A stretch of 33,814 bases of DNA from Deltaproteobacteria bacterium (GCA_029938605.1 JAOZUO010000077.1:2249-36062); one strand, 5' to 3'; shown: positions 13,834 to 21,405, numbered from the stretch's first letter. The notes: generated by a model not told the origin, from the letters alone. A program made the numbers and translations.

Positions 13834-16262
13834 GGCGTCCCCTCGAGCGGCTCGACGCCCAGGACCCTAAAGCCGCGCGCCTCGGGCACCACCAGGCGAT
13901 CACCCGAGAATCGGGCCGTGACCCAGGGGAGCGACTCGCTGGCCTGGTACTCCCCGACCTTGAGCGGCACAAGGGGATCGGCCACATCGAACACCTCGAC
14001 TACATCGCCGAGTGGGCAGTCGATCCCCAGGAGGCACATGGGTGCCCAATCCGGGGCAAGCCGCTGGAGATGCACCGTCCTGCCCTGGGTCAGAAACCCG
14101 ACGACTGGACCGCCACCGTCGATCTCTCCGAGGTACGCCGGCTCGGTGGGCACTGACAGCCCGTAGATTTTGACCACGCCGTCCCAGGTGGTCACAAAGA
14201 GGCGATCGCCGTGGACGTGTACCGCCAGCGCCAGGCCATCGACGGGCACAAAGCCTACCTCCACGGGCCGGTCTTTGGCCGGTCCGGCCAGCAGGTCGTA
14301 GATGCCTACTCCCGCGAACCCCTCGGCCACGTACCCGATCTCGCCTCGCACCGCGAGGTCGCGGGCCCAGCCGGTGGTCCGCGCTCCCGGGCCTTCCCAG
14401 TGCGGGTCCTCGGGGTATTCGATCACCAGGCACCGGAGCCCGCGCGGATGGTGCAGCCGCGCGAGGCAGACCCGATCGCCATACAGCTCCGCGGATTGGA
14501 CCAGCCCGGGAACCACCTTGCGCGACAGGAGGCTGGGAGCCGCGGGATCGGCGAGCCCCACGACCTGAACGCCCCGGGAGCCGTGGAGCACCGCGAGAGC
14601 GCCCGCTAGGGAGACCCCGGCCACCGGCCAGGATCCCGTGTAGCCACCGAGGTCGGAGGCCCCCCCCTCGCCCATAAAGACCGTGAACCCGATCACCTGG
14701 CCGGCGGCGTAGCTCTCGCCCGGACCTACGGCGACGGTGTACTGCTCACCCGGCTGGCCGAGCCACGCCACGACCCGGCCGGCCGCCTCGGACCGGCTCG
14801 TCGCCAGGCGCACACCCCGACTGTCTATCACCCTCAGGATGAGCCCTGGCCCATCGGCGGCGAGCGTCGCCACCCACAGCGCCCCTGGGTAGGGGACCCC
14901 GGCCGGGATGGCCATGGGAAAGATCTGCGCCACGCCGTCGCGTACCTGGCCCCGGATTAGCCCGGGGTCGGTCGGGGTCTCATCGAGCGCGACGATGGGC
15001 GTCGACACGCCGGTCTGGGAGTCCACGGCGACCAGGCGGATGGAAGCGTCGGTGGCCCCCTCGGCCTCGCCCCAGAAAAACAAGCGCGCCCCGGTGGGAT
15101 CCGCCGCGACGAACCCGGACCTGGCACCGGGTACCTCGGTGGCGATCCGCCGGGCTTGGCCGGACAGCGGGTCCATGGCCCAGACGTCGGTCAAGGGTAG
15201 CCCGCCCCGGGTACCGCCGGCGAGGAGCAGCTCACCGCTCTGGGCGACGAGCGCCGCGTCCGCGTCCTCGCGCCGGGCGCCCTCGGCCAGCGTTCCGGGC
15301 AGAGCGGTCACGCGCAGGTCGGCCAGGGAGACGTGATACCGGACTGGGTTCAGCCCATGGCCCACGACCGCACCCCCGACGACGAACACAGACCGGCTCC
15401 GTGGATCCATGACCACGGCGTGGTCGGTCAGCCCCTCCGGGAGCCCGAGTGAGCCCAGGTCCGCCCAGGTACCCGAGGCCAGATCGAGCGCGTAGACCGG
15501 ATGGGCGCGGCTCGCTGCGACCGCGAATCCAGCGCTCACGCCCAGCGTATGCTCGGCGTCGGCCACGAGCAGTAGCCGGCCGCCCTCGGGGTCGCCAATG
15601 AGCCGCGGCCGATCCAGCGTCACGTTGCTGGCCACCGGCGCCCCCGCGGCGTGTTGGCGCCAGGGGCTGTCGGTGCCGGAAATCCCGCCGACCCAGAGAC
15701 TGTAGCCAGCCACACCGCTGTCGGAGATCTGCCGGTCCAGCGCAAAGAAGGCCAGGTGATCTCCCGCGGGCAGGCCGAGAGGCTCGGGAGCCGTGGGGAA
15801 GACCGCCAGCGCCGCCGAGGCGAGATCGGGGCTCCGGCCGGCTTCATCCAGCAAGGCGACTCGGTACGCCCCGGTGGCGGCGAAGTGATCGCGAGAGAGC
15901 GAGAAGAGCGCCACGTCACCGGTGGCGAAGTCGCCGCGCACGACCCAAGTTCCGCGCGCGGGATTCGAGCGCCAGTCCTCGAACGGGCAACCATCGTAGA
16001 TGTACCTCAGCGCCGGCACCCTTCGCAAGGCCATGGCTCCGGTCACAACGCAGCCCTGCAGCACGTTCGCTCCAAGCTGCGGAACCGGAAGATAGAGCGG
16101 ATTGGTGAAGGTCCTGGGCCACTCCGGATTCTGTGAGCCCCACGGCGGCTCGCTCGGGCTCTGAACGCGGATGACCGTGTTCTGTAAATCGGTTCCTTCA
16201 ATGACGGCCGCGGGGTAGGCTACCCGCGCCACGAGTGTTCTTCCGCTCGTGATCTGGTTCAT
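13830..16262 (-). CDS. Kelch/LVIVD-repeat propeller protein, possibly the detached C-terminal part of the protease gene
   Basis: About 810 aa if started at the ATG at 16262. The middle (about 230-420) has kelch-like blades (RSVFVVGGAVVGHG, GELLLAGGTRGGLPLTDVWAM, RLFFWGEAEGATDASI). The C-terminal 250 residues have LVIVD-type repeats (GVQVVGLADPAAPSL, GVGIYDLLAG, VVEVFDVADPLVPLKVG). There is no signal peptide and no Shine-Dalgarno before the ATG, although both neighbours are exported. It is in exactly the same frame as the upstream protease gene, separated only by TAG (16272-16274) and three codons. It may therefore have been the C-terminal half of one very large secreted protein rather than an independent gene. 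Its TGA overlaps the next ATG. Confidence 0.65.
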   Translation of the reverse strand: MNQITSGRTLVARVAYPAAVIEGTDLQNTVIRVQSPSEPPWGSQNPEWPRTFTNPLYLPVPQLGANVLQGCVVTGAMALRRVPALRYIYDGCPFEDWRSNPARGTWVVRGDFATGDVALFSLSRDHFAATGAYRVALLDEAGRSPDLASAALAVFPTAPEPLGLPAGDHLAFFALDRQISDSGVAGYSLWVGGISGTDSPWRQHAAGAPVASNVTLDRPRLIGDPEGGRLLLVADAEHTLGVSAGFAVAASRAHPVYALDLASGTWADLGSLGLPEGLTDHAVVMDPRSRSVFVVGGAVVGHGLNPVRYHVSLADLRVTALPGTLAEGARREDADAALVAQSGELLLAGGTRGGLPLTDVWAMDPLSGQARRIATEVPGARSGFVAADPTGARLFFWGEAEGATDASIRLVAVDSQTGVSTPIVALDETPTDPGLIRGQVRDGVAQIFPMAIPAGVPYPGALWVATLAADGPGLILRVIDSRGVRLATSRSEAAGRVVAWLGQPGEQYTVAVGPGESYAAGQVIGFTVFMGEGGASDLGGYTGSWPVAGVSLAGALAVLHGSRGVQVVGLADPAAPSLLSRKVVPGLVQSAELYGDRVCLARLHHPRGLRCLVIEYPEDPHWEGPGARTTGWARDLAVRGEIGYVAEGFAGVGIYDLLAGPAKDRPVEVGFVPVDGLALAVHVHGDRLFVTTWDGVVKIYGLSVPTEPAYLGEIDGGGPVVGFLTQGRTVHLQRLAPDWAPMCLLGIDCPLGDVVEVFDVADPLVPLKVGEYQASESLPWVTARFSGDRLVVPEARGFRVLGVEPLEGTP

Positions 16263-16271
16263 GGGATCGGT

Positions 16272-18365
16272 CTAGTCGAAGACCACGGTGGACCGGCCCT
16301 GCGCCGGATCGTGGGTGTAGGTCTGCTTGCGGTGCTTGCACTCGTTCGGCAGCGGCGGATCCGGGAAGTCGTCCGCGACCGAGGAGGTCAGCCAGGTTCC
16401 CCCTGGTTGAATCCCCTCCCACTGCTCGCAGCCCACGGCTCCGGGCGCAAAAATCGGCCTCCAGGCGTCCTCAAGAGGATTCTGCGGATTGGGTTCACTG
16501 AACTCCGGACAGTGATCCACCTCGCAGTCTGCCGACCACCCTTCGTTGCCCGGGCACTGGCACCGCCCGATGGCCGTGGGCTTGAGAAAGGAGTTGTAGA
16601 AAACGCTGTCGTTTATTGTGCCAACGGTTGCGCCCTGCGCCGAGTAGCTCACGGTGAGCGTGGTGGAGGGGCAGCTCATGTAGATCATGCAGCTCGGGCC
16701 GGTGCAGCCAATGCCGTAAAACGACCGACCGTTCGATAGCTCCGGCTGGCTGGCCACGGGGGCATACTGACAGGTGTCCCCAACCCCGTTTCCGTCCGAG
16801 TCGGTCTGGAGCGGGTTACCGAACATCTCCTCGCAAAGGGCGGCATCTAGCGCTGGATTGTAGTCCGCGACGCCCTGATCCACGAACGGATCTGTCCGGC
16901 TGCCCAGCATGGACAGCAACCGAACATGACCACAGTGCGATACTGACAGCGGCGCGCAATTGTCCCTACCTCCCTCGCAGCGGGATTGACAGGTGGAGGC
17001 GTTGTAGCTCACGCCCTGCAGGTCCCAGTACGTCTGGAGGTCCGCACAGCACGTCGCGCAGCCCCACTGACATTCGGTAAGTACCGGATCGAGCACATAA
17101 TCGCACGCCCCGTCATGGTCCAGGTCCCCCTGGAGGAAGGGTGAGAAGTCGTCGCAGTCGTAATTCCCGGGGTACCCGTCACCGTCCCGGTCTGGATCGC
17201 AAGCATCACCGACGCCGTCCTGATCGAAGTCCTCCTGCCCGGAGTTGGACATCGTACAGTTGTCCCGAAGGTCTGGTACGCCGTCACCATCTCGATCCAC
17301 GTCATCCTGCGGAGCCACGATCATGGGTCGGAAAACGAACCCGAGCGGCTCGTAATATCCCTTGCCGAGCTGGCAGCGCCCGAGCTGGTCCGGCAAAGAA
17401 GCATCAGCATAGGGGATCCAGTAGAACTGGGAGTCTCCGTGGCTGTTCTTCACGTACCAAGCTCCGGCCGGGTAACCAGAAACCACGCGGTTGTCATCGT
17501 ACCCGATGATCGCCACCGTGTGGTTCGGCTCGCCAATCTCGGAATAACTGTCCGACAGGCAGTCAGTTAAGACACCGGTCCCGCCGGCTATGTTGGTCAC
17601 CGGTGCCTTCATCAGGACGACCACCGGTCCCTCGAGGAGCGCTTCCTGGGCCGCCTCGGCACTGAAAATTCACTGGAAGGAGCCTGGCTCGGCGCGGAAA
17701 ACCAGGAGATCGGCGGGAAACGGCTCGACAATACGATTCTCATCCCCTCTTCCCCAACCTTCAGGCCCATTAAAGCATTCCTGAGCTTCTCTGCTTACGT
17801 AAACAGCAGGATACGGCAACTCGCGTTCAAGCACCGTTCCGTGATTCTCCAACGTGGATGCGAAATTCGCAGGGGCCATTCCTTGACAGATCTCATCGGC
17901 ACCCCCGCTGGTATACGTAAGCGCGAGCTGCCACTCGGACAGGTCAAGATCGAAGTTTGGATCCACGAAGACGTCACGGTAGCGCCATTTGAGACCGATC
18001 TCCATGGCGCTGAGGATCCCAAAGGCCGTGCAGGCGCCACAGCAACCTTGAGCCCTGGAGGGGGTGGTGAAGTCAACACCATCAAAATCTGTCCAAACGA
18101 CGCAGTCAGGCCAGTTACAGCCGCCGCCCTTGGGTCCTCCCCTCGAAGCGATGAAGTCGAAGAACTCCGCTTGGGCGTTAGGGTCCGGCTGGAACGGAGG
18201 CATCGTGCCCACCTCGTCAAGCAGAGCCTGGATGGCTGGCGTTGGTGCACCCACAGCCGGGGAAGCGATCACGGTTCCTGTAATAAGTGTTGTGAGGAAG
18301 AGAAGCGGAAGTGGCCAGGCTTCACACCATCGGCGTCGAGACGAGACGAAAGTCAAACGCGCCAT
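16272..18365 (-). pseudogene. Secreted papain-like (C1A) protease with thrombospondin type-3 repeats, interrupted by in-frame TGA
   Basis: The ATG at 18365 follows GGAG and gives a long basic signal peptide (MARLTFVSSRRRWCEAW, then a hydrophobic core to about residue 40). The C1A catalytic set is present in one frame: Q106 and C112 in AQGCCGACTAFG, H282 in EPNHTVAIIGYDD and N307 in WYVKNSHGD. Codon 232 is TGA (17670-17672), with perfect frame continuity on both sides (PGSFQ-stop-IFSAEAAQEALLEG). A single G-to-A change from TGG would explain it. After the protease come Ca-binding TSP3 repeats (DVDRDGDGVPDLRDNC, DFDQDGVGDACDPDRDGDG) and Cys-rich segments, ending at a TAG. NSHG replaces the usual NSWG. 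As written, no active protease can be made unless the TGA is read through. Confidence 0.75.
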
Positions 18366-18398
18366 TTCTCCACTCCCATTTTTTGTTGAGCCAAATTC

Positions 18399-18427
18399 AT
18401 GGTAACATAAATGGACTACAGTCTCAA
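18399..18427 (-). promoter_or_regulatory. Candidate sigma-70 promoter of the protease/propeller locus
   Basis: On the reverse strand TTGAGA (18422-18427) is separated by exactly 17 bp from TACCAT (18399-18404). The matches to consensus are 5/6 and 4/6. Transcription would start about 27 nt before the ATG at 18365, leaving room for the GGAG ribosome-binding site. It suggests the downstream reverse-strand genes form one transcript. Confidence 0.5.
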
Positions 18428-18552
18428 CGGCGGATCGACGTGGGGTGCCGATCCTCGCAGGGACCTTCGACCGAAGGTGGTCCCGATATTGCGCCTTACC
18501 GGACACATGGTGCCGGACCATCTGTTCCCAGCGTGAACTGCGAATAAGTTAA

Positions 18553-18807
18553 AGAGGGTGGTCGGTTAGCTCCTCTACCCCCAAGATATTGTGGTCATAA
18601 GCGGGTGAGCGAAATACCCCTCACGACCGTTGGCAGGCTTCTGTTGATCCGCGAGGGAAATCAGGACAGATAGCGCCGCATAACCACTCTGCGGAGCTCT
18701 CTGTGGCTCTCGTGCGTTGATCGGGTCAGGCCCTCGGGGCACCACCCAAGCCAGTAACTCCGAGACCACAAGATGTAGTAGCAGGAGGAGCTAACCGACC
18801 ACCCCCT
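18553..18807. mobile_element. 255-bp MITE-like element with 23-bp TIRs and 8-bp target duplication
   Basis: The termini are inverted repeats of 23 bp with one mismatch (inner 20 bp, starting GGGTGGTCGGTTAGC, at 18556-18575 and 18785-18804 are perfect). TAAGTTAA stands directly outside on both sides (18545-18552 and 18808-18815), which is the expected footprint of transposition with an 8-bp target duplication. The inner part shows further weak complementarity near the ends. No credible open frame is inside, so the element is non-autonomous and must have used a transposase encoded elsewhere. The parent family is not identified. Confidence 0.85.
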
Positions 18808-18818
18808 TAAGTTAATTT

Positions 18819-18910
18819 CCACCCCAGAAGTGGGTTCGAAGCGAAAGCGTGCCAGGTGCGTCGGATGTGCACTACCAGATCTTGTGGTTGTACCGGGTGT
18901 ACTACCCCAG
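18819..18910. repeat. Left half of the palindromic repeat element, second copy
   Basis: These 92 bp match 2221-2312 with seven substitutions and no gaps, starting CCACCCCAGAAGTGG and ending GTACTACCCCAG. The right half, including the closing inverted arm, is absent and unrelated sequence follows from 18911. The copy lies only 11 bp beyond the MITE, whose target site overlaps the AT-rich left edge of this element. Being truncated, it cannot form the long hairpin seen at 2215-2380. Confidence 0.85.
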
Positions 18911-19107
18911 GCAGCACGGCTCACCAAGCAATCCACCGCACGGGCCACGAGACGGCATGATGGGCTTGAGCTCGCCAGCGCAATTCTCCCGATAAGGAGT
19001 GATGACGAAGGGAGTACGTGCATTGCTCCCGATGATCTGGCACCATGCCATCAATGTGACGTTGTGCCGACTGCTTCTCACAGCTTTTGCTCGGCACGGC
19101 AGTACTT

Positions 19108-19136
19108 GAAGCCCACGGCAGCACACCGTGGGCTTC
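19108..19136. other. 11-bp perfect hairpin
   Basis: GAAGCCCACGG (19108-19118) and CCGTGGGCTTC (19126-19136) are perfectly complementary around the 7-nt loop CAGCACA. No T-run follows on either strand, so an intrinsic terminator is not supported. It could be an element end, a structured transcript or a recombination site. Confidence 0.6.
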
Positions 19137-19173
19137 GCTATCTGTGGGCTGGACACTACACCGAGAGGGAGGG

Positions 19174-19238
19174 GAGCCGGAAGGCCCGAGCAGGCTCAAG
19201 AGCCGGAAGGCCCGAGCAGGCTCAAGAGCCGGAAGGCC
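19174..19238. repeat. 26-bp tandem repeat, 2.5 copies
   Basis: A 26-bp unit beginning GAGCCGGAAGGCCCGAG is repeated exactly at 19174-19199 and 19200-19225 and again in part to 19238. The period is not a multiple of three, which argues against coding use. It lies close to the right boundary of the island. Confidence 0.85.
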
Positions 19239-19300
19239 GGAGGGCCAGGGAACGTGCAACGAGAGGCTCAGATCCTCGCCTCTGGCCGCGCAACGCAATA

Positions 19301-19391
19301 CCTGCAGCTCCTACACCACCTCAGCGGCAGCCGCTTCTGCGTCAGCTCAGAGACCATCACCGCGACCGTTCCCCCGCGAGCACAGACCTGA
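19301..19391 (+). pseudogene. Flavin reductase gene, 3' fragment
   Basis: The last 30 codons of the flavin reductase gene (LQLLHHLSGSRFCV to PPRAQT) with one silent-looking change, TCC to TCA. The upstream 160 codons are absent and unrelated DNA precedes. It is a by-product of the 295-bp duplication. Confidence 0.85.
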
Positions 19392-19595
19392 CGCTCACGC
19401 CTCCGGGTGAATGAGCTGCTCCTTGGCGCCCCGGGGGAGCCGCTTGATGCGCGCCTCCTCCCGGCAGGCCTCGCTCCGAGACTCGGCCGACCGCTGCCAG
19501 ACCAACGCTACCGGACGACGAGAGCGGGTGTACCGCGCGCCTTTGGGCGAAGTATTGTGCTCCTGGACCCGCCGATCCAGATCCGTGCACACCCC
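19301..19595. repeat. 295-bp direct repeat, right copy
   Basis: Matches 8830-9124 with one substitution. Here the flavin reductase part is headless and the GIY-YIG part is complete, the reverse of the left copy. GCAATAC directly precedes and overlaps the start (19295-19301) and directly follows the end (19596-19602), a 7-bp microhomology at the junctions. Confidence 0.95.
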
Positions 19596-19646
19596 GCAAT
19601 ACAGGGTGTCGTCAGCGCACCGCAGCAGATAAACAAACCACTCCAC
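19395..19646 (-). CDS. GIY-YIG nuclease superfamily protein (UPF0213-like)
   Basis: About 83 aa from a GTG at 19644-19646 (VEWFVYLLRCADDTLYCGVC). Earlier GTGs are possible, and no strong Shine-Dalgarno decides between them. The small single-domain form has the GIY-YIG-type signature as VYLLRC...LYCGV, the arginine in TDLDRRVQEHN, the RPVALVW strand and the usual tail EARIKRLPRGAKEQLI. Length and motifs fit the YhbQ/UPF0213 group. Members are presumed small nucleases acting on DNA, though their roles are poorly known. The intact gene sits at the right edge of the island, convergent to a flavin reductase remnant. A headless copy is at 8924-9124. Confidence 0.85.
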   Translation of the reverse strand: MEWFVYLLRCADDTLYCGVCTDLDRRVQEHNTSPKGARYTRSRRPVALVWQRSAESRSEACREEARIKRLPRGAKEQLIHPEA

Positions 19647-19713
19647 GACCACCCACGCTATCACAGCCGCCGACCCCAACAAAATTCCGGCAACCCCGGA
19701 GCCCTCAGGGCCC

Positions 19714-20685
19714 TCAGGACTCTTTCCACAGCTCCTTGCCCAACTTGGCCAGGGCGTCGGGGCCACGAATGACGTAGGGCTTGGACTCCACCAGCCGTAG
19801 GGGCACCTCGGCGCAGACCCGCTCCAACTCCTGGACCTCCCGCTCATGGATAGAGCGTCGGAGCTGGCAATGCTCACAGGTGTCCGAATCAGGCTGCACC
19901 TGGTTGCCGATGACCACACCCACGGGGATCCCGTGGTCACCAAGCTGCTCCATGGTGCGGCTGGTCTCCAGCACGGACATGGCCTCGGGAATGGTCACCA
20001 GGGCGAAGAGGGTCCGCTCGGTGTCGGTGATCAAATCCCGCGCCCGAACGATGCGATCCCGGGCGTCGCTGAGATTGGCGCCCAGATCCGGCGCCGAACC
20101 GTCGGACTGGCCTGGCATAAGCCGTTTGATCACGTTGCCCACCCGGGAAATCTGCGTTCGCACCGATAGCATGCGCCCGATCCAGCCGTCCAGCATCTCC
20201 GGCAGCAGCAACAACCGCAGGGTGTGACCTGTGGGCGCCGTGTCAAAGACCACGGTGTCGTAGGCGTCCGAGCTCATGGTCTCGAGCAGCAGCTCCAGGG
20301 AGATGAACTCGTCCACCCCGGGAGCGTCCCCGAGCATCTTCATGGCGTCGCTGAGGGCTCGCTCCACCCGGCCGCGCTTACGCTGGGCCTCCTGCTGATC
20401 CCCTGGGGCCACCATGGCCTCATTCCAGCGCTTCGAAGAGTCCACCTCCAGGGCGTGGAGGTTCTCCTCGATGCGGGCGCCCCGGTGGCCGATGTCCTGG
20501 TCGAACACGTCAGAAAGAGAGTGCGCGGGGTCCGTGGAAGTGATCAGCACACGCAGCCCCGACCGCGCCAGGTGCACCGCCGTGGCCGCGGCCAGGGTGG
20601 TCTTGCCCACCCCGCCCTTGCCGGAAAAAAAGTGGAACAGGGGGCCCGTGGTCGCCGGGGCGGGTTGCTCGCTGTCGGGAGGCAT
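19714..20685 (-). CDS. ArsA/Get3-family ATPase
   Basis: A 323-aa, single-domain protein with the deviant Walker A GKGGVGKT (22-29), switch I STDPAHSLSDVF (around D52), and the family motif DTAPTGHTLRLL (148-159). CEHC (C270, C273) corresponds to the zinc-binding CxxC used by Get3/TRC40 for dimerisation. The single-domain form with CxxC resembles Get3 more than the two-domain arsenite pump ATPase. No arsB, arsC or arsR lies nearby, so an arsenite role is not supported. Handling of tail-anchored or other hydrophobic proteins is inferred from the family. It follows arfB on the same strand, separated by 61 bp of 12-bp repeats. Confidence 0.92.
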   Translation of the reverse strand: MPPDSEQPAPATTGPLFHFFSGKGGVGKTTLAAATAVHLARSGLRVLITSTDPAHSLSDVFDQDIGHRGARIEENLHALEVDSSKRWNEAMVAPGDQQEAQRKRGRVERALSDAMKMLGDAPGVDEFISLELLLETMSSDAYDTVVFDTAPTGHTLRLLLLPEMLDGWIGRMLSVRTQISRVGNVIKRLMPGQSDGSAPDLGANLSDARDRIVRARDLITDTERTLFALVTIPEAMSVLETSRTMEQLGDHGIPVGVVIGNQVQPDSDTCEHCQLRRSIHEREVQELERVCAEVPLRLVESKPYVIRGPDALAKLGKELWKES

Positions 20686-20700
20686 GATCGTGGTCTCTCT

Positions 20701-20748
20701 GGTGATCTATCTGGTGATCTATCTGGTGATCTATCTGGTGGTCTATCT
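20701..20748. repeat. 12-bp tandem repeat, four copies, between arfB and the ATPase gene
   Basis: GGTGATCTATCT occurs three times (20701-20736) and once as GGTGGTCTATCT (20737-20748). The array fills most of the 61-bp spacer and includes two bases of the arfB stop codon. It sits where the ATPase gene's ribosome-binding site should be, so copy number may influence translation. Confidence 0.88.
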
Positions 20749-21175
20749 AATGGTCGTCTGAGCGCACCCGGCCGCGCAGACGCTTCTTCTGGCTCTGCTG
20801 TTTCTTGTTCTCCCGGCGACGCCGGCGGGCCGCCCGGCTGGGCTTCGTCTTTCTACGGGGCGGCGGGGGCGGCTCGGCGGCCAGGCGAATCAGCGCCGCG
20901 AGCCGGTCGATGGCGTCCTGGCGGTTGCGCTCCTGGGTCCGGTACTGACGGGCGTTGATGAGCAGCACGCCCTCGTTGGTCATACGCCCGGCGGCGATGG
21001 CAATCAGTCGATGCTTCACCGCCGCGGGCAGCGACGGCGAGCCCCGCACGTCGAACCGCAACTGCACCGCCGAGCTCACCTTGTTCACGTTCTGCCCGCC
21101 CGGCCCCGAGGCGCGCACGAAGGTCAGCTCGACCTCGCTGTCGTTCAGGGAAATATCCGGGGTTACGTCCAACAT
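20747..21175 (-). CDS. arfB: Alternative ribosome-rescue factor / peptidyl-tRNA hydrolase ArfB
   Basis: A 142-aa protein matching ArfB (YaeJ) in length and layout. The class I release-factor-like domain carries the catalytic GGQ (26-28) in RASGPGGQNVNKVSSAVQLRFD. Next comes the conserved LINARQYRTQERNRQDAIDRL helix region. The C-terminal 40 residues are an Arg/Lys-rich tail (PRRKTKPSRAARRRRRENKK) that in this family enters the empty mRNA channel of stalled ribosomes. It hydrolyses peptidyl-tRNA on non-stop complexes. It is probably cotranscribed with the downstream ArsA/Get3-like ATPase. Confidence 0.95.
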   Translation of the reverse strand: MLDVTPDISLNDSEVELTFVRASGPGGQNVNKVSSAVQLRFDVRGSPSLPAAVKHRLIAIAAGRMTNEGVLLINARQYRTQERNRQDAIDRLAALIRLAAEPPPPPRRKTKPSRAARRRRRENKKQQSQKKRLRGRVRSDDH

Positions 21176-21238
21176 GGGCTCGCATGGTAAGGCGGTAGAC
21201 GCCCAGTCACAAGGACCGAGTTCTTCGAGGTTTTCGAA

Positions 21239-21337
21239 CTAGTCTACCTGGCAGGATGAGCTGCAGCCATCACCGTCGGTGTTGTTGCCGTCGCCACTTG
21301 TTGGCACCCAACAGTTGAGACTTGCACTAACGCAACA
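21239..21337 (-). pseudogene. C-terminal remnant of a DUF4215 Cys-rich protein
   Basis: A 32-codon reverse-strand frame ends in NCWVPTSGDGNNTDGDGC followed by SSSCQVD and TAG. TDGDGCSSSC is the hallmark end of a DUF4215 (Myxococcus Cys-rich) repeat. The frame is closed upstream by another stop, and no start or signal peptide is present. It is most likely the tail of a lost relative of the two RCC1/DUF4215 lipoproteins in this window, trimmed when the arfB-Fic junction formed. Confidence 0.65.
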
Positions 21338-21364
21338 CTAAAAACTTGTATTCGTGCACCATTA

Positions 21365-21379
21365 ACCACTTGTAGTGGT
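21365..21379. promoter_or_regulatory. Palindrome before the AbiEi-Fic gene, candidate operator
   Basis: ACCACT-TGT-AGTGGT is a perfect 6-bp inverted repeat centred about 35 bp before the ATG at 21406. CACTAA also occurs twice, 11 bp apart, just upstream (around 21325-21340). Because the encoded protein starts with a predicted DNA-binding winged helix of the AbiEi type, autoregulation at this site is plausible. No convincing -35/-10 pair was found. Confidence 0.45.
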
Positions 21380-21405
21380 ACACTGGTCTCAATTCGAGGA
21401 TCCCG

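Larger units (their letters stand above)
18911..19300. other. Gene-free right end of the island
   Basis: No gene is recognised in these 390 bp. They hold a strong hairpin (19108-19136) and a 26-bp tandem repeat (19174-19238), listed separately. The last bases, GCAATAC (19295-19301), recur directly after the right 295-bp repeat (19596-19602). A frame continuing into the flavin reductase tail (about 19128-19391) exists by chance, but its first 57 codons are low-complexity and unrelated. Confidence 0.5.

Noticed and set aside
17670..17672. Selenocysteine insertion at the in-frame TGA of the C1A protease
   Set aside because: The codon is not at a catalytic position, the context (SFQ-stop-IFSAEA) fits a lost Trp, and no convincing SECIS hairpin with a suitable loop follows it.
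18545..18910. A CRISPR-like repeat region
   Set aside because: Repeats are not regularly spaced short units with unique spacers, and no cas gene is present; the MITE and palindromic element explain the structure.
19128..19391. An 87-codon forward frame ending in the flavin reductase tail
   Set aside because: The first 57 codons are 26-bp repeat and unrelated DNA; only the tail is gene-derived, as a fragment of the 295-bp repeat.
19714..20685. An arsenite-resistance pump ATPase (arsA)
   Set aside because: Single ATPase domain with the Get3-type CxxC, and no arsB, arsC, arsD or arsR nearby.
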